The position numbers and the translations under genes are program-made. The notes under the pieces are model-generated. The model saw nothing but the letters and a program-made list of their open reading frames with translations, was not told where the DNA came from and did no database searches. Source: Trabulsiella odontotermitis (GTDB taxonomy: Bacteria; Pseudomonadota; Gammaproteobacteria; Enterobacterales; Enterobacteriaceae). From it: a stretch of DNA of 64,000 nucleotides. How positions within the stretch are numbered: the first letter of the stretch is position 1; every line of letters begins with the position of its first letter. The stretch is from the NCBI RefSeq assembly GCF_030053895.1, contig NZ_CP125781.1, positions 4,586,714-4,650,713 on the forward strand. The letters are read 5' to 3'. Of the stretch, positions 39,126 to 49,105 are shown one piece after another.

Positions 39126-39749
39126 GTGCTAAAAAAACTCTCTCGTCTGCTCGATGAAGCAGGCATTTCGTTGTCCGATCACCAGCAACAGCAGCTGGTG
39201 GCCTACGTCGAACTGCTCAACAAATGGAACAAAGCGTACAACCTGACTTCCGTACGCGATCCGAACGAGATGCTGGTGCGTCATATCCTCGACAGTGTTG
39301 TCGTGGCACCGCACCTGCAGGGTTCGCGTTTTATCGATGTCGGTACCGGGCCTGGTTTACCGGGCATTCCGCTGGCTATCGTGTTGCCAGACGCTCATTT
39401 CACGTTGCTGGACAGCCTTGGCAAACGCGTGCGTTTTCTGCGCCAGGTGCAGCACGAACTGAAGCTGGACAATGTGGCGCCAGTGCAAAGCCGTGTGGAA
39501 GCATTTCCGGCAGAGCCGCCATTCGACGGTGTCATTAGCCGTGCTTTTGCATCACTGAACGATATGGTGAGCTGGTGCCAGCATTTACCGGCGCCGTCAG
39601 GGCGTTTTTATGCGTTGAAAGGTCACGTTCCGGACGATGAAATCTCCCAGTTACCAGCAGGTTTTGCTGTTGAAAATATCATCAAGTTGCAGGTGCCTGC
39701 GCTGGATGGCGAGCGTCATCTTGTGCTGTTAAAACATAACAAAATTTAA
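39126..39749 (+). CDS. rsmG: 16S rRNA m7G527 methyltransferase RsmG (GidB)
   Basis: Adds the N7-methyl group to G527 of 16S rRNA using SAM; its loss gives low-level streptomycin resistance. 207 residues. Start is GTG at 39126 preceded by AACAGGTAATCACC. SAM motif I FIDVGTGPGLPGIPLAI, motif II LLDSLGKRVRFL, and VISRAFASL are present. It lies 68 bp after mnmG. Confidence 0.97.
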   Translation: MLKKLSRLLDEAGISLSDHQQQQLVAYVELLNKWNKAYNLTSVRDPNEMLVRHILDSVVVAPHLQGSRFIDVGTGPGLPGIPLAIVLPDAHFTLLDSLGKRVRFLRQVQHELKLDNVAPVQSRVEAFPAEPPFDGVISRAFASLNDMVSWCQHLPAPSGRFYALKGHVPDDEISQLPAGFAVENIIKLQVPALDGERHLVLLKHNKI

Positions 39750-40360
39750 TTTTTATCAAAAAAATTAGAAAAATTGCGTCCACCGTGATGTTAACAAATG
39801 AGGGGCAAAGCGGTGGAACATCCGGTTACATTTAACCACTCATTTACTATGTGTTTTCTTGCTCATAACGACATGTTATTTGGTACCAAAGAAAATAGTT
39901 ACAGATGAAAATATCAGGCTGCTAAAAATGCGTGCTATGAACGACCTGTGACTGTTAATTAGTTATTAAAAATGTCAATTGTTGGTTTTTAATCTGTATA
40001 TGGCTTTTTTGAAAACAGTTGTTCAATTTTAGCTTAGATTTCAAACGGATGAATAAAGCTACTTTTCGTACAGTTTTATTTCGATGAAAACAGTAATTTT
40101 TATTATGTGATCTGTGCCACGCTTTATTACCAGTGATTTCGCGTTATTTGCAGATTTGTCTGATCGTTCACAGTTTGGTGAAATCATGGAAAATAGCCCG
40201 GCAGAAAAATGTTTAAACATTTATTCACCTTTTAGCTACTTATTGTTTGAAATCACCGGTACGCACCGTATAATTTGTCCGCTTTTTGATGCTTGACTCG
40301 AAGTCTCAAAGGACGTTTTATACGACACGCGGCATACCTCGTAAGGAGCAGGAGTAGAAC
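39750..40360. promoter_or_regulatory. rsmG-atpI intergenic region with the atp operon promoter
   Basis: 611 bp, very AT-rich, no gene I can support. A good sigma-70 promoter lies at TTGAAA (40247-40252) and TATAAT (40269-40274), 16 bp apart, about 90 bp before atpI; its sequence matches the main E. coli atp promoter. The leader continues GACACGCGGCATACCTC to the GTAAGGAGCAGGAG ribosome site. The rest (39750-40200) shows only AT-rich sequence. Confidence 0.75.
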
Positions 40361-40363
40361 GTG

Positions 40364-40744
40364 ATGTCTGTGTCGCTCGTAAATCGAAACGTCGCTCGTA
40401 GGCTTCTGTTCATTCAGCTTATGGCAGTAATGGCAAGTGGATTGCTGTTTTGCCTCAAAGACCCCTTCTGGGGCATTTCCGCCCTGTGTGGCGGTATGGC
40501 AGTATTACTGCCTAACGTGTTGTTCATGATTTTTGCCTGGCGTCACCAGGCGCATACACCTGCTAAGGGACGCGTGTCCTGGACATTTGCCTTTGGTGAG
40601 GCGTTCAAGGTGTTAGCGATGCTGGCTTTGCTGGTGGTGGCGTTGGCGGTTTTTAAGGCGGTTTTTTTGCCGCTCATCGTTACGTGGGTTTTGGTGCTGG
40701 TGGTTCAGATACTGGCACCCGCTGTAATTAACAACAAAGGGTAA
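40364..40744 (+). CDS. atpI: ATP synthase accessory protein AtpI
   Basis: Small inner-membrane protein encoded first in the ATP synthase operon, thought to help assemble the c-ring; not essential for function. 126 residues with four hydrophobic segments, ending LAPAVINNKG. GTG at 40361 and ATG at 40364 are both possible; I give the ATG. The N-terminal third (LLFIQLMAVMASGLLFCL) is more divergent from K-12 than the rest. It ends 8 bp before atpB. Confidence 0.92.
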   Translation: MSVSLVNRNVARRLLFIQLMAVMASGLLFCLKDPFWGISALCGGMAVLLPNVLFMIFAWRHQAHTPAKGRVSWTFAFGEAFKVLAMLALLVVALAVFKAVFLPLIVTWVLVLVVQILAPAVINNKG

Positions 40745-40752
40745 AAGGCATC

Positions 40753-41568
<816 letters not shown>

Positions 41569-41588
41569 TTTTTAACAACACTACTACG

Positions 41589-41610
41589 TTTTAATTGAAA
41601 CAAACTGGAG
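41589..41610 (+). promoter_or_regulatory. Translational enhancer before atpE
   Basis: The U-rich stretch TTTTAATTGAAACAAACTGG and following AG includes the ribosome site CTGGAG. It differs by one base from the known E. coli atpE translation-initiation region, which gives the 10-fold excess of subunit c over its neighbours. Confidence 0.8.
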
Positions 41611-41616
41611 ACTGTC

Positions 41617-41856
<240 letters not shown>

Positions 41857-41913
41857 TAAGTTGTACGGGATAACCCTAATCCACAGTCGTAAAATTTTAA
41901 GAGGTATTGTGCT

Positions 41914-42384
41914 GTGAACATGAACGCAACAATCCTCGGCCAGGCCATCGCGTTTGTTCTCTTTGTCTGGTTCTGCATGAAGTATGTATGGCCGCCGTTA
42001 ATGGCTGCCATCGAAAAACGTCAAAAAGAAATTGCTGACGGCCTTGCTTCTGCAGAACGCGCTAAGAAAGATTTGGACCTTGCACAGGCCAACGCGACCG
42101 ACCAGCTGAAAAAAGCGAAAGCGGAGTCCCAGGTGATCATCGAGCAAGCTAACAAGCGTCGTGCTCAGATCCTGGACGAAGCGAAAGCTGAAGCAGAACA
42201 GGAACGCACTAAAATCGTCGCACAGGCGCAGGCTGAAATTGAAGCCGAACGTAAACGTGCTCGCGAAGAACTGCGTAAGCAGGTCGCTATCCTGGCTGTT
42301 GCTGGCGCCGAGAAGATCATCGAACGTTCCGTGGATGAAGCTGCTAACAGCGACATCGTGGATAAACTTGTCGCTGAACTGTAA
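41914..42384 (+). CDS. atpF: ATP synthase F0 subunit b
   Basis: Peripheral stalk subunit: one N-terminal membrane helix (about 4-25) and a long parallel coiled coil reaching the F1 head (charged helix from about 30 to 150, e.g. KAEAEQERTKIVAQAQAE). 156 residues. GTG start at 41914, preceded by AAGAGGT, as in E. coli. Followed 14 bp later by atpH. Confidence 0.98.
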   Translation: MNMNATILGQAIAFVLFVWFCMKYVWPPLMAAIEKRQKEIADGLASAERAKKDLDLAQANATDQLKKAKAESQVIIEQANKRRAQILDEAKAEAEQERTKIVAQAQAEIEAERKRAREELRKQVAILAVAGAEKIIERSVDEAANSDIVDKLVAEL

Positions 42385-42398
42385 GGAGGGAGGGGCTG

Positions 42399-42932
42399 AT
42401 GTCTGAATTTGTAACGGTAGCTCGCCCCTACGCCAAAGCAGCTTTTGACTTTGCCGTCGAACACCAGAACGTTGAACGCTGGCAGGACATGCTGGCGTTT
42501 GCCGCTGAAGTGACTAAGAACGAACAGATGGCGGAGCTTCTCTCTGGTGCCCTGGCGCCAGAAACGCTCGCTGAGTCGTTCATTGCCGTGTGTGGTGAGC
42601 AACTGGACGAAAACGGCCAGAACCTGATTCGGGTGATGGCGGAAAACGGTCGTCTCATCACGCTCCCGGATGTTCTTGAACAGTTTATTCACCTGCGCGC
42701 CGCCAGTGAGGCGATCGCTGAGGTTGAAGTCACTTCTGCCTCTGAGCTAAGTGAAGAGCAGCTTTCAAAGATCACCGGTGCGATGGAAAAACGTCTGTCA
42801 CGCAAAGTTAAGCTGAATTGCAAAATCGATAAGTCTGTAATGGCAGGCGTTATCATCCGTTCGGGTGATATGGTCATTGATGGCAGCGTACGCGGCCGTC
42901 TTGAGCGCCTTGCAGACGTCTTGCAGTCTTAA
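42399..42932 (+). CDS. atpH: ATP synthase F1 subunit delta
   Basis: Links the peripheral stalk (b dimer) to the top of the alpha3-beta3 head. 177 residues: N-terminal helical domain (about 1-105), C-terminal domain ending in the conserved IIRSGDMVIDGSVRGRL. The middle region (about 70-135) shows the most substitutions relative to K-12. 12 bp upstream of atpA. Confidence 0.97.
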   Translation: MSEFVTVARPYAKAAFDFAVEHQNVERWQDMLAFAAEVTKNEQMAELLSGALAPETLAESFIAVCGEQLDENGQNLIRVMAENGRLITLPDVLEQFIHLRAASEAIAEVEVTSASELSEEQLSKITGAMEKRLSRKVKLNCKIDKSVMAGVIIRSGDMVIDGSVRGRLERLADVLQS

Positions 42933-42944
42933 GGGGACTGGAGC

Positions 42945-44486
42945 ATGCAACTGAATTCCACCGAAATCAGCGAACTGATCAAGCAGCGCATTGCTCAGTT
43001 CAATGTTGTGAGTGAAGCTCACAACGAAGGTACTATTGTTTCTGTAAGTGACGGTGTTATCCGCATTCACGGCCTGGCCGATTGTATGCAGGGTGAAATG
43101 ATTTCCCTGCCGGGAAACCGTTACGCTATCGCACTGAACCTCGAGCGTGACTCTGTAGGTGCGGTTGTGATGGGTCCGTACGCTGACCTCGCCGAAGGCA
43201 TGAAGGTCAAATGTACTGGTCGTATTCTGGAAGTTCCGGTTGGCCGTGGCCTGCTGGGCCGTGTGGTTAACACCCTGGGTGCGCCAATCGATGGTAAAGG
43301 TCCGGTTGAGCACGATGGCTTCTCGCCAATCGAAGTTATCGCTCCGGGCGTTATCGACCGTCAGTCCGTCGATCAGCCGGTACAGACCGGTTATAAATCC
43401 GTTGACGCCATGATCCCAATCGGTCGTGGTCAGCGTGAACTGATCATCGGTGACCGTCAGACCGGTAAAACCGCGATGGCGATTGACGCCATCATCAACC
43501 AGCGTGACTCCGGCATCAAATGTGTGTACGTGGCTATCGGCCAGAAAGCGTCCACCATTTCTAACGTGGTTCGTAAACTGGAAGAGCACGGCGCGCTGTC
43601 CAACACCATCGTTGTGGTCGCGACCGCGTCTGAATCTGCTGCACTGCAATACCTGGCGCCATACGCCGGTTGTGCCATGGGCGAATACTTCCGTGACCGC
43701 GGTGAAGATGCGCTGATCGTTTACGATGACCTGTCTAAACAGGCTGTTGCTTACCGTCAGGTTTCCCTGCTGCTCCGTCGTCCGCCAGGACGTGAAGCCT
43801 TCCCGGGCGACGTATTTTACCTCCACTCCCGTCTGCTGGAACGCGCATCCCGCGTGAACGCGGAATACGTTGAGAACTTCACCAAAGGTGAAGTGAAAGG
43901 TAAAACCGGCTCCCTGACCGCACTGCCGATTATCGAAACTCAGGCGGGTGACGTTTCTGCGTTCGTTCCGACCAACGTAATTTCCATTACCGACGGTCAG
44001 ATCTTCCTGGAAACCAACCTGTTTAACTCCGGTATTCGTCCTGCGGTTAACCCGGGTATCTCCGTATCCCGTGTGGGTGGTGCAGCGCAGACCAAGATCA
44101 TCAAGAAACTGTCCGGTGGTATTCGTACCGCGCTGGCGCAGTATCGTGAACTGGCAGCGTTCTCTCAGTTTGCATCTGATCTGGATGAAGCAACCCGTAA
44201 ACAGCTGAGCCACGGTCAGAAAGTGACCGAGCTGCTGAAACAGAAACAGTATGCCCCTATGTCTGTTGCACAACAGGGTGTGGTGCTGTTCGCAGCTGAA
44301 CGCGGTTACCTCGAAGATGTGGAACTGGCGAAAATCGGTAGCTTCGAAGCCGCTCTGCTGGCTTACGTCGACCGTGATCACGCTCCGCTGATGCAAGAGA
44401 TCAACCAGTCCGGTGGCTATAACGACGAAATCGAAGGCAAGCTGAAAGGCATCCTCGATTCCTTCAAAGCAACCCAGACCTGGTAA
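42945..44486 (+). CDS. atpA: ATP synthase F1 subunit alpha
   Basis: Non-catalytic nucleotide-binding subunit of the F1 head. 513 residues with Walker A GDRQTGKT at 169-176 and the arginine-finger region SRVGGAAQT near 370-378. The N-terminal helix (MQLNSTEISELIKQRI) binds delta. A long antisense open frame covers this gene and is not real. Part of atpIBEFHAGDC. Confidence 0.99.
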   Translation: MQLNSTEISELIKQRIAQFNVVSEAHNEGTIVSVSDGVIRIHGLADCMQGEMISLPGNRYAIALNLERDSVGAVVMGPYADLAEGMKVKCTGRILEVPVGRGLLGRVVNTLGAPIDGKGPVEHDGFSPIEVIAPGVIDRQSVDQPVQTGYKSVDAMIPIGRGQRELIIGDRQTGKTAMAIDAIINQRDSGIKCVYVAIGQKASTISNVVRKLEEHGALSNTIVVVATASESAALQYLAPYAGCAMGEYFRDRGEDALIVYDDLSKQAVAYRQVSLLLRRPPGREAFPGDVFYLHSRLLERASRVNAEYVENFTKGEVKGKTGSLTALPIIETQAGDVSAFVPTNVISITDGQIFLETNLFNSGIRPAVNPGISVSRVGGAAQTKIIKKLSGGIRTALAQYRELAAFSQFASDLDEATRKQLSHGQKVTELLKQKQYAPMSVAQQGVVLFAAERGYLEDVELAKIGSFEAALLAYVDRDHAPLMQEINQSGGYNDEIEGKLKGILDSFKATQTW

Positions 44487-44536
44487 CGTCCGGCGGCTTG
44501 TCTTAGGACAGGCCGCAAGGCATTGAGGAGAAGCTC

Positions 44537-45400
44537 ATGGCCGGCGCAAAAGAGATACGTAGTAAGATCGCAAGCGTCCAGAACACGCAGAAGATCACTA
44601 AAGCGATGGAAATGGTCGCCGCTTCCAAAATGCGTAAATCGCAGGATCGCATGGCGGCCAGCCGTCCTTATGCAGATACCATGCGCAAAGTGATTGGTCA
44701 CCTTGCGAACGGTAATCTGGAATATAAGCACCCTTACCTGGAAGAACGCGACGTTAAACGCGTGGGCTACCTGGTGGTGTCTACCGACCGTGGTCTGTGC
44801 GGCGGCTTGAACATTAACCTGTTCAAAAAGCTGTTGGCGGATATGAAAGCCTGGTCCGACAAAGGCGTTCAGAGCGATATCGCGATGATCGGCTCCAAGG
44901 GCGTGTCTTTCTTTAACTCCGTTGGTGGCAATATTGTCGCCCAGGTGACAGGCATGGGGGATAACCCGTCCCTGTCCGAACTGATCGGCCCGGTAAAAGT
45001 GATGTTGCAGGCCTATGATGAAGGCCGTCTGGACAGACTGTACATTGTCAGCAACAAATTTATTAACACCATGTCTCAGGCCCCGACCCTGACTCAGATG
45101 CTGCCGTTACCGGCATCAGAAGACGAAGAGTTGAAGCACAAAGCCTGGGATTACCTGTATGAACCTGATCCGAAACTGCTGCTGGATACCCTGCTGCGCC
45201 GTTACGTTGAATCTCAGGTTTATCAGGGCGTGGTAGAAAACCTGGCCAGCGAGCAGGCCGCACGTATGGTGGCGATGAAAGCCGCAACCGACAATGGCGG
45301 CAGCCTGATTAAAGAGCTGCAGTTGGTATACAACAAAGCTCGTCAGGCCAGCATTACTCAGGAACTCACCGAGATCGTCTCGGGGGCCGCCGCGGTATAA
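44537..45400 (+). CDS. atpG: ATP synthase F1 subunit gamma
   Basis: Central rotor shaft. 287 residues. N- and C-terminal long helices form the coiled coil (KEIRSKIASVQNTQKITKAM and the last 70 residues ending LTEIVSGAAAV); the Rossmann-like middle domain begins STDRGLCGGLN. 50 bp after atpA and 26 bp before atpD. Confidence 0.98.
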   Translation: MAGAKEIRSKIASVQNTQKITKAMEMVAASKMRKSQDRMAASRPYADTMRKVIGHLANGNLEYKHPYLEERDVKRVGYLVVSTDRGLCGGLNINLFKKLLADMKAWSDKGVQSDIAMIGSKGVSFFNSVGGNIVAQVTGMGDNPSLSELIGPVKVMLQAYDEGRLDRLYIVSNKFINTMSQAPTLTQMLPLPASEDEELKHKAWDYLYEPDPKLLLDTLLRRYVESQVYQGVVENLASEQAARMVAMKAATDNGGSLIKELQLVYNKARQASITQELTEIVSGAAAV

Positions 45401-45426
45401 CCAGGTTAATTCGTAGAGGATTCAAG

Positions 45427-46809
45427 ATGGCTACTGGAAAAATTGTCCAGGTAATCGGCGCCGTAGTGGACGTCGAATTCCCTCAGGATGCCGTACCGCG
45501 CGTGTACGATGCTCTTGAGGTTATGAATGGTAGTGAGAGTCTGGTGCTGGAAGTTCAGCAGCAGCTCGGTGGTGGTATCGTACGTACTATCGCCATGGGT
45601 TCTTCCGACGGTCTGCGTCGTGGTCTGGAAGTTAAAGACCTTGAGCACCCGATCGAAGTCCCGGTAGGTAAAGCAACGCTGGGTCGTATCATGAACGTGC
45701 TGGGTCAGCCGATCGATATGAAAGGCGACATCGGCGAAGAAGAGCGTTGGGCTATCCACCGCGCAGCACCGTCCTATGAAGAGCTGTCCAGCTCTCAGGA
45801 ACTGCTGGAAACTGGTATCAAAGTAATGGACCTGATCTGCCCGTTCGCGAAGGGGGGTAAAGTTGGTCTGTTCGGTGGTGCGGGTGTAGGTAAAACCGTA
45901 AACATGATGGAGCTGATTCGTAACATCGCGATCGAGCACTCCGGTTACTCTGTGTTTGCGGGCGTGGGTGAGCGTACTCGTGAGGGTAACGACTTCTACC
46001 ACGAAATGACCGACTCCAACGTTCTGGATAAAGTATCCCTGGTTTATGGCCAGATGAACGAGCCGCCGGGAAACCGTCTGCGCGTTGCGCTGACCGGCCT
46101 GACCATGGCTGAGAAGTTCCGTGACGAAGGTCGTGACGTTCTGCTGTTCGTCGATAACATCTACCGTTATACCCTGGCCGGTACAGAAGTTTCCGCGCTG
46201 CTTGGTCGTATGCCTTCTGCGGTAGGTTATCAGCCGACGCTGGCGGAAGAGATGGGTGTTCTTCAGGAACGTATCACCTCCACCAAAACCGGTTCTATCA
46301 CTTCCGTTCAGGCGGTATACGTACCTGCGGATGACCTGACTGACCCGTCACCAGCCACCACCTTTGCGCACCTTGACGCCACCGTGGTACTGAGCCGTCA
46401 GATCGCGTCTCTGGGTATCTACCCGGCCGTTGACCCGCTGGATTCCACCAGCCGTCAATTGGATCCGCTGGTGGTTGGTCAGGAGCACTACGACACAGCG
46501 CGTGGCGTACAGTCTATCCTGCAGCGTTACCAGGAACTGAAAGACATCATCGCCATCCTGGGTATGGATGAACTGTCTGAAGAAGATAAACTGGTCGTGG
46601 CACGTGCGCGTAAAATTCAGCGCTTCCTGTCGCAGCCGTTCTTCGTAGCAGAAGTCTTTACCGGTTCTCCGGGCAAATTCGTATCGCTGAAAGACACCAT
46701 CCGTGGCTTTAAAGGCATCATGGAAGGCGAATACGATCACCTGCCGGAGCAGGCGTTCTATATGGTTGGCACCATCGAAGAAGCCGTCGAGAAAGCCAAA
46801 AAACTTTAA
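45427..46809 (+). CDS. atpD: ATP synthase F1 subunit beta (catalytic)
   Basis: Catalytic subunit that makes ATP in the rotary cycle. 460 residues. Walker A GGAGVGKT at 150-157 (K156), catalytic glutamate in GVGERTREG, Walker B LLFVDNIYR and the DELSEED loop (MDELSEEDK). The IYRYTLAG segment, with tyrosine after NI, is phenylalanine (IYRFTLAG) in the K-12 sequence I recall; it is a conservative change. Confidence 0.99.
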   Translation: MATGKIVQVIGAVVDVEFPQDAVPRVYDALEVMNGSESLVLEVQQQLGGGIVRTIAMGSSDGLRRGLEVKDLEHPIEVPVGKATLGRIMNVLGQPIDMKGDIGEEERWAIHRAAPSYEELSSSQELLETGIKVMDLICPFAKGGKVGLFGGAGVGKTVNMMELIRNIAIEHSGYSVFAGVGERTREGNDFYHEMTDSNVLDKVSLVYGQMNEPPGNRLRVALTGLTMAEKFRDEGRDVLLFVDNIYRYTLAGTEVSALLGRMPSAVGYQPTLAEEMGVLQERITSTKTGSITSVQAVYVPADDLTDPSPATTFAHLDATVVLSRQIASLGIYPAVDPLDSTSRQLDPLVVGQEHYDTARGVQSILQRYQELKDIIAILGMDELSEEDKLVVARARKIQRFLSQPFFVAEVFTGSPGKFVSLKDTIRGFKGIMEGEYDHLPEQAFYMVGTIEEAVEKAKKL

Positions 46810-46829
46810 CGCCTTAATCGGAGGGTGAT

Positions 46830-47249
46830 ATGGCAATGACTTACCACCTGGATGTCGTCAGCGCAGAGCAACAAATGTTCTCTGGTCTGGTCGAGAAAAT
46901 CCAGGTAACGGGTAGCGAAGGTGAACTGGGTATTTACCCGGGTCACGCGCCGCTGCTCACCGCCATTAAGCCTGGTATGATCCGCATCGTTAAACAGCAC
47001 GGTCATGAAGAGTTTATCTACCTGTCCGGCGGCATTCTTGAAGTGCAGCCTGGCACCGTGACCGTTCTGGCTGATACTGCAATTCGTGGCCAGGATCTCG
47101 ATGAAGCGAGAGCCATGGAATCGAAGCGTAAGGCTGAAGAGCACATTAAGAGCTCGCACGGCGACGTGGATTACGCTCAGGCGTCTGCGGAACTGGCCAA
47201 AGCGATCGCCAAACTGCGCGTTATCGAGTTGACCAAAAAAGCGATGTAA
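46830..47249 (+). CDS. atpC: ATP synthase F1 subunit epsilon
   Basis: Rotor subunit at the foot of gamma that inhibits ATP hydrolysis through its C-terminal helices. 139 residues: beta-sandwich (about 1-85, GSEGELGIYPGHAPLL) and helical hairpin (DLDEARAMESKRKAEEH..., IAKLRVIELTKKAM). Last gene of the operon; a strong terminator follows 21 bp later. Confidence 0.98.
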   Translation: MAMTYHLDVVSAEQQMFSGLVEKIQVTGSEGELGIYPGHAPLLTAIKPGMIRIVKQHGHEEFIYLSGGILEVQPGTVTVLADTAIRGQDLDEARAMESKRKAEEHIKSSHGDVDYAQASAELAKAIAKLRVIELTKKAM

Positions 47250-47270
47250 CACCGGCTTGAATGTCTCAAA

Positions 47271-47301
47271 AGCCAGTCTGGTCTCCAGACTGGCTTTTTT
47301 T
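47271..47301 (+). terminator. Terminator of the atp operon
   Basis: AGCCAGTCTG and CAGACTGGCT form a perfect 10 bp stem with a GTCTC-type loop, followed by seven T. Confidence 0.93.
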
Positions 47302-47541
47302 ATGTCTGCTTTATTCAGGTATCAAAAAAACAGTGAAAGCAGCAGCATAGACGCTAATCTTCAGATTACGGGGATTTTTTTCGAGACAAAACCGCGTACG
47401 ATCGCTGAAAATGGCTCCATAAACTGGTTTTCCACCCGGGCGTTGCGCGTTTTCTCTGCATCCCATTTCATGATGCAAAATATGTAGAAATTTCAACGCC
47501 AAAGGGTTTTACTTCCCACTCAAATTACTGTCAGGATGCGT

Positions 47542-48912
47542 ATGTCAAACAGTGCGATGAGCGTGGTGATCCTTGCTGCCGGCAAAGGAACCCGCATGTA
47601 TTCCGAGCTTCCGAAAGTGCTGCACACGTTGGCCGGGAAGCCAATGGTTCAGCATGTCATTGATGCTGCTAATGAATTAGGCGCCAGCCAGGTGCATCTG
47701 GTCTATGGACACGGCGGCGATCTCCTTAAGCAAGCGCTGAAAGAAGATAACCTGAACTGGGTGCTGCAGGCGGAACAGCTGGGCACCGGGCACGCGATGC
47801 AGCAGGCCGCGCCGTTCTTTGCCGACGATGAAGACATCCTGATGCTGTATGGCGATGTACCGCTGATCACCGTTGACACCCTTCAGCGCCTGCGTGAAGC
47901 GAAACCACAGGGCGGCATTGGTCTGTTGACGGTTAAATTAGATGATCCCAGCGGCTACGGCCGTATCACGCGTGAAAACGGTAAAGTGACGGGCATTGTT
48001 GAGCATAAAGACGCCAGCGACGCGCAGCGTCAGATTCAGGAGATCAATACCGGTATCCTGATTGCCAGTGGTGCGGATCTGAAGCGCTGGCTCAGCAAAC
48101 TGACCAACAACAATGCGCAAGGTGAATACTACATCACCGATATCATCGCCATGGCCCATGCTGAAGGGCATGACATCGTTGCCGTCCACCCGCAGCGTTT
48201 AAGTGAAGTGGAAGGCGTAAACAACCGTTTGCAGCTATCTCGTCTTGAGCGCGTCTACCAGAGCGAGCAGGCGGAAAAACTGTTGCTGGCGGGCGTTATG
48301 CTGCGCGATCCTGCTCGTTTCGATTTACGCGGTGAGCTGAATCACGGGCGCGATGTGGAAATTGATACTAACGTTATCCTGGAAGGCCAGGTTTCGCTGG
48401 GCCACCGCGTCAAAATCGGTGCCGGCTGCGTCATTAAAAACAGCGTGATTGGTGACGACTGCGAAATCAGTCCCTACAGTGTGGTTGAAAATGCGCATCT
48501 CGAAGCTGCCTGCACCATTGGCCCGTTCGCACGTCTGCGCCCTGGTGCTGAGCTGCTGGAAGGCGCACACGTCGGTAACTTTGTTGAGATGAAAAAAGCG
48601 CGGCTGGGTAAAGGCTCTAAAGCCGGCCATTTGAGTTATCTCGGCGATGCGGAAATTGGCGACAACGTAAATATTGGCGCGGGCACTATCACCTGTAACT
48701 ACGATGGCGCGAACAAATCCAAAACCATCATTGGTGATGATGTGTTTGTCGGCTCCGATACGCAGCTGGTGGCGCCAGTGACCATCGGAAAAGGCGTCAC
48801 CATTGCGGCGGGAACCACCGTCACGCGCGATGTGGCCGATAATGAGCTGGTATTAAGTCGTGTACCGCAGGTCCATAAGCAGGGCTGGAAACGCCCGGTG
48901 AAGAAAAAGTAA
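47542..48912 (+). CDS. glmU: Bifunctional UDP-GlcNAc pyrophosphorylase / GlcN-1-P acetyltransferase GlmU
   Basis: Carries out the last two steps to UDP-N-acetylglucosamine, the precursor of peptidoglycan and LPS. 456 residues. N-terminal uridylyltransferase with LAAGKGTRM at 11-19 and YGDVPLI; C-terminal left-handed beta-helix of hexapeptide repeats (about 250-430; IGAGTITCNYDG) for acetyl transfer. ATG at 47542 with AGGA 6 bp upstream fits the family; the ATG two codons earlier is less likely. Upstream 47302-47541 (240 bp) holds its promoter. In E. coli glmU-glmS are co-transcribed and cut by RNase E at the glmU stop. Confidence 0.97.
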   Translation: MSNSAMSVVILAAGKGTRMYSELPKVLHTLAGKPMVQHVIDAANELGASQVHLVYGHGGDLLKQALKEDNLNWVLQAEQLGTGHAMQQAAPFFADDEDILMLYGDVPLITVDTLQRLREAKPQGGIGLLTVKLDDPSGYGRITRENGKVTGIVEHKDASDAQRQIQEINTGILIASGADLKRWLSKLTNNNAQGEYYITDIIAMAHAEGHDIVAVHPQRLSEVEGVNNRLQLSRLERVYQSEQAEKLLLAGVMLRDPARFDLRGELNHGRDVEIDTNVILEGQVSLGHRVKIGAGCVIKNSVIGDDCEISPYSVVENAHLEAACTIGPFARLRPGAELLEGAHVGNFVEMKKARLGKGSKAGHLSYLGDAEIGDNVNIGAGTITCNYDGANKSKTIIGDDVFVGSDTQLVAPVTIGKGVTIAAGTTVTRDVADNELVLSRVPQVHKQGWKRPVKKK

Positions 48913-48921
48913 TACGCTTTT

Positions 48922-48955
48922 GTAGGCCGGATAAGCGTCAGCGCCATCCGGCAGA
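48922..48955. repeat. REP element between glmU and glmS
   Basis: GCCGGATAAGCG-TCA-GCGCCATCCGGC (stem 48926-48952) within TGTAGGCCGGATAAGCG is a typical REP palindromic unit. It would sit at the 3' end of glmU, upstream of the glmS leader, and can slow RNA decay from that end. Confidence 0.9.
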
Positions 48956-49105
48956 CAGGGGTGAGGAAATAATATAATTTCCCACCCCAATGGCAGTACC
49001 TATAAATATAACCCCACTCTCTACAAGGCTCGGGGTGCCCGGAAAACGGGCAAAGACAGGTCAGCGACAACGCATGGCATAACGCCATAATCAGGAATTT
49101 TTACT

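Noticed and set aside
40114..40296. 60-codon open frame between rsmG and atpI
   Set aside because: It covers the atp promoter (TTGAAA/TATAAT), has no good ribosome site and resembles no known protein.
42798..44396. 532-codon open frame on the strand opposite atpA
   Set aside because: It lies fully antisense to atpH/atpA, its product is of low complexity in composition (rich in T, F, R, H) with no family match, and long antisense frames are usual opposite genes with strong codon bias.
48956..49105. glmS ribozyme or riboswitch in the glmS leader
   Set aside because: Enteric glmS is controlled by GlmY/GlmZ RNAs, and the leader lacks the pseudoknot core expected for the Gram-positive ribozyme.
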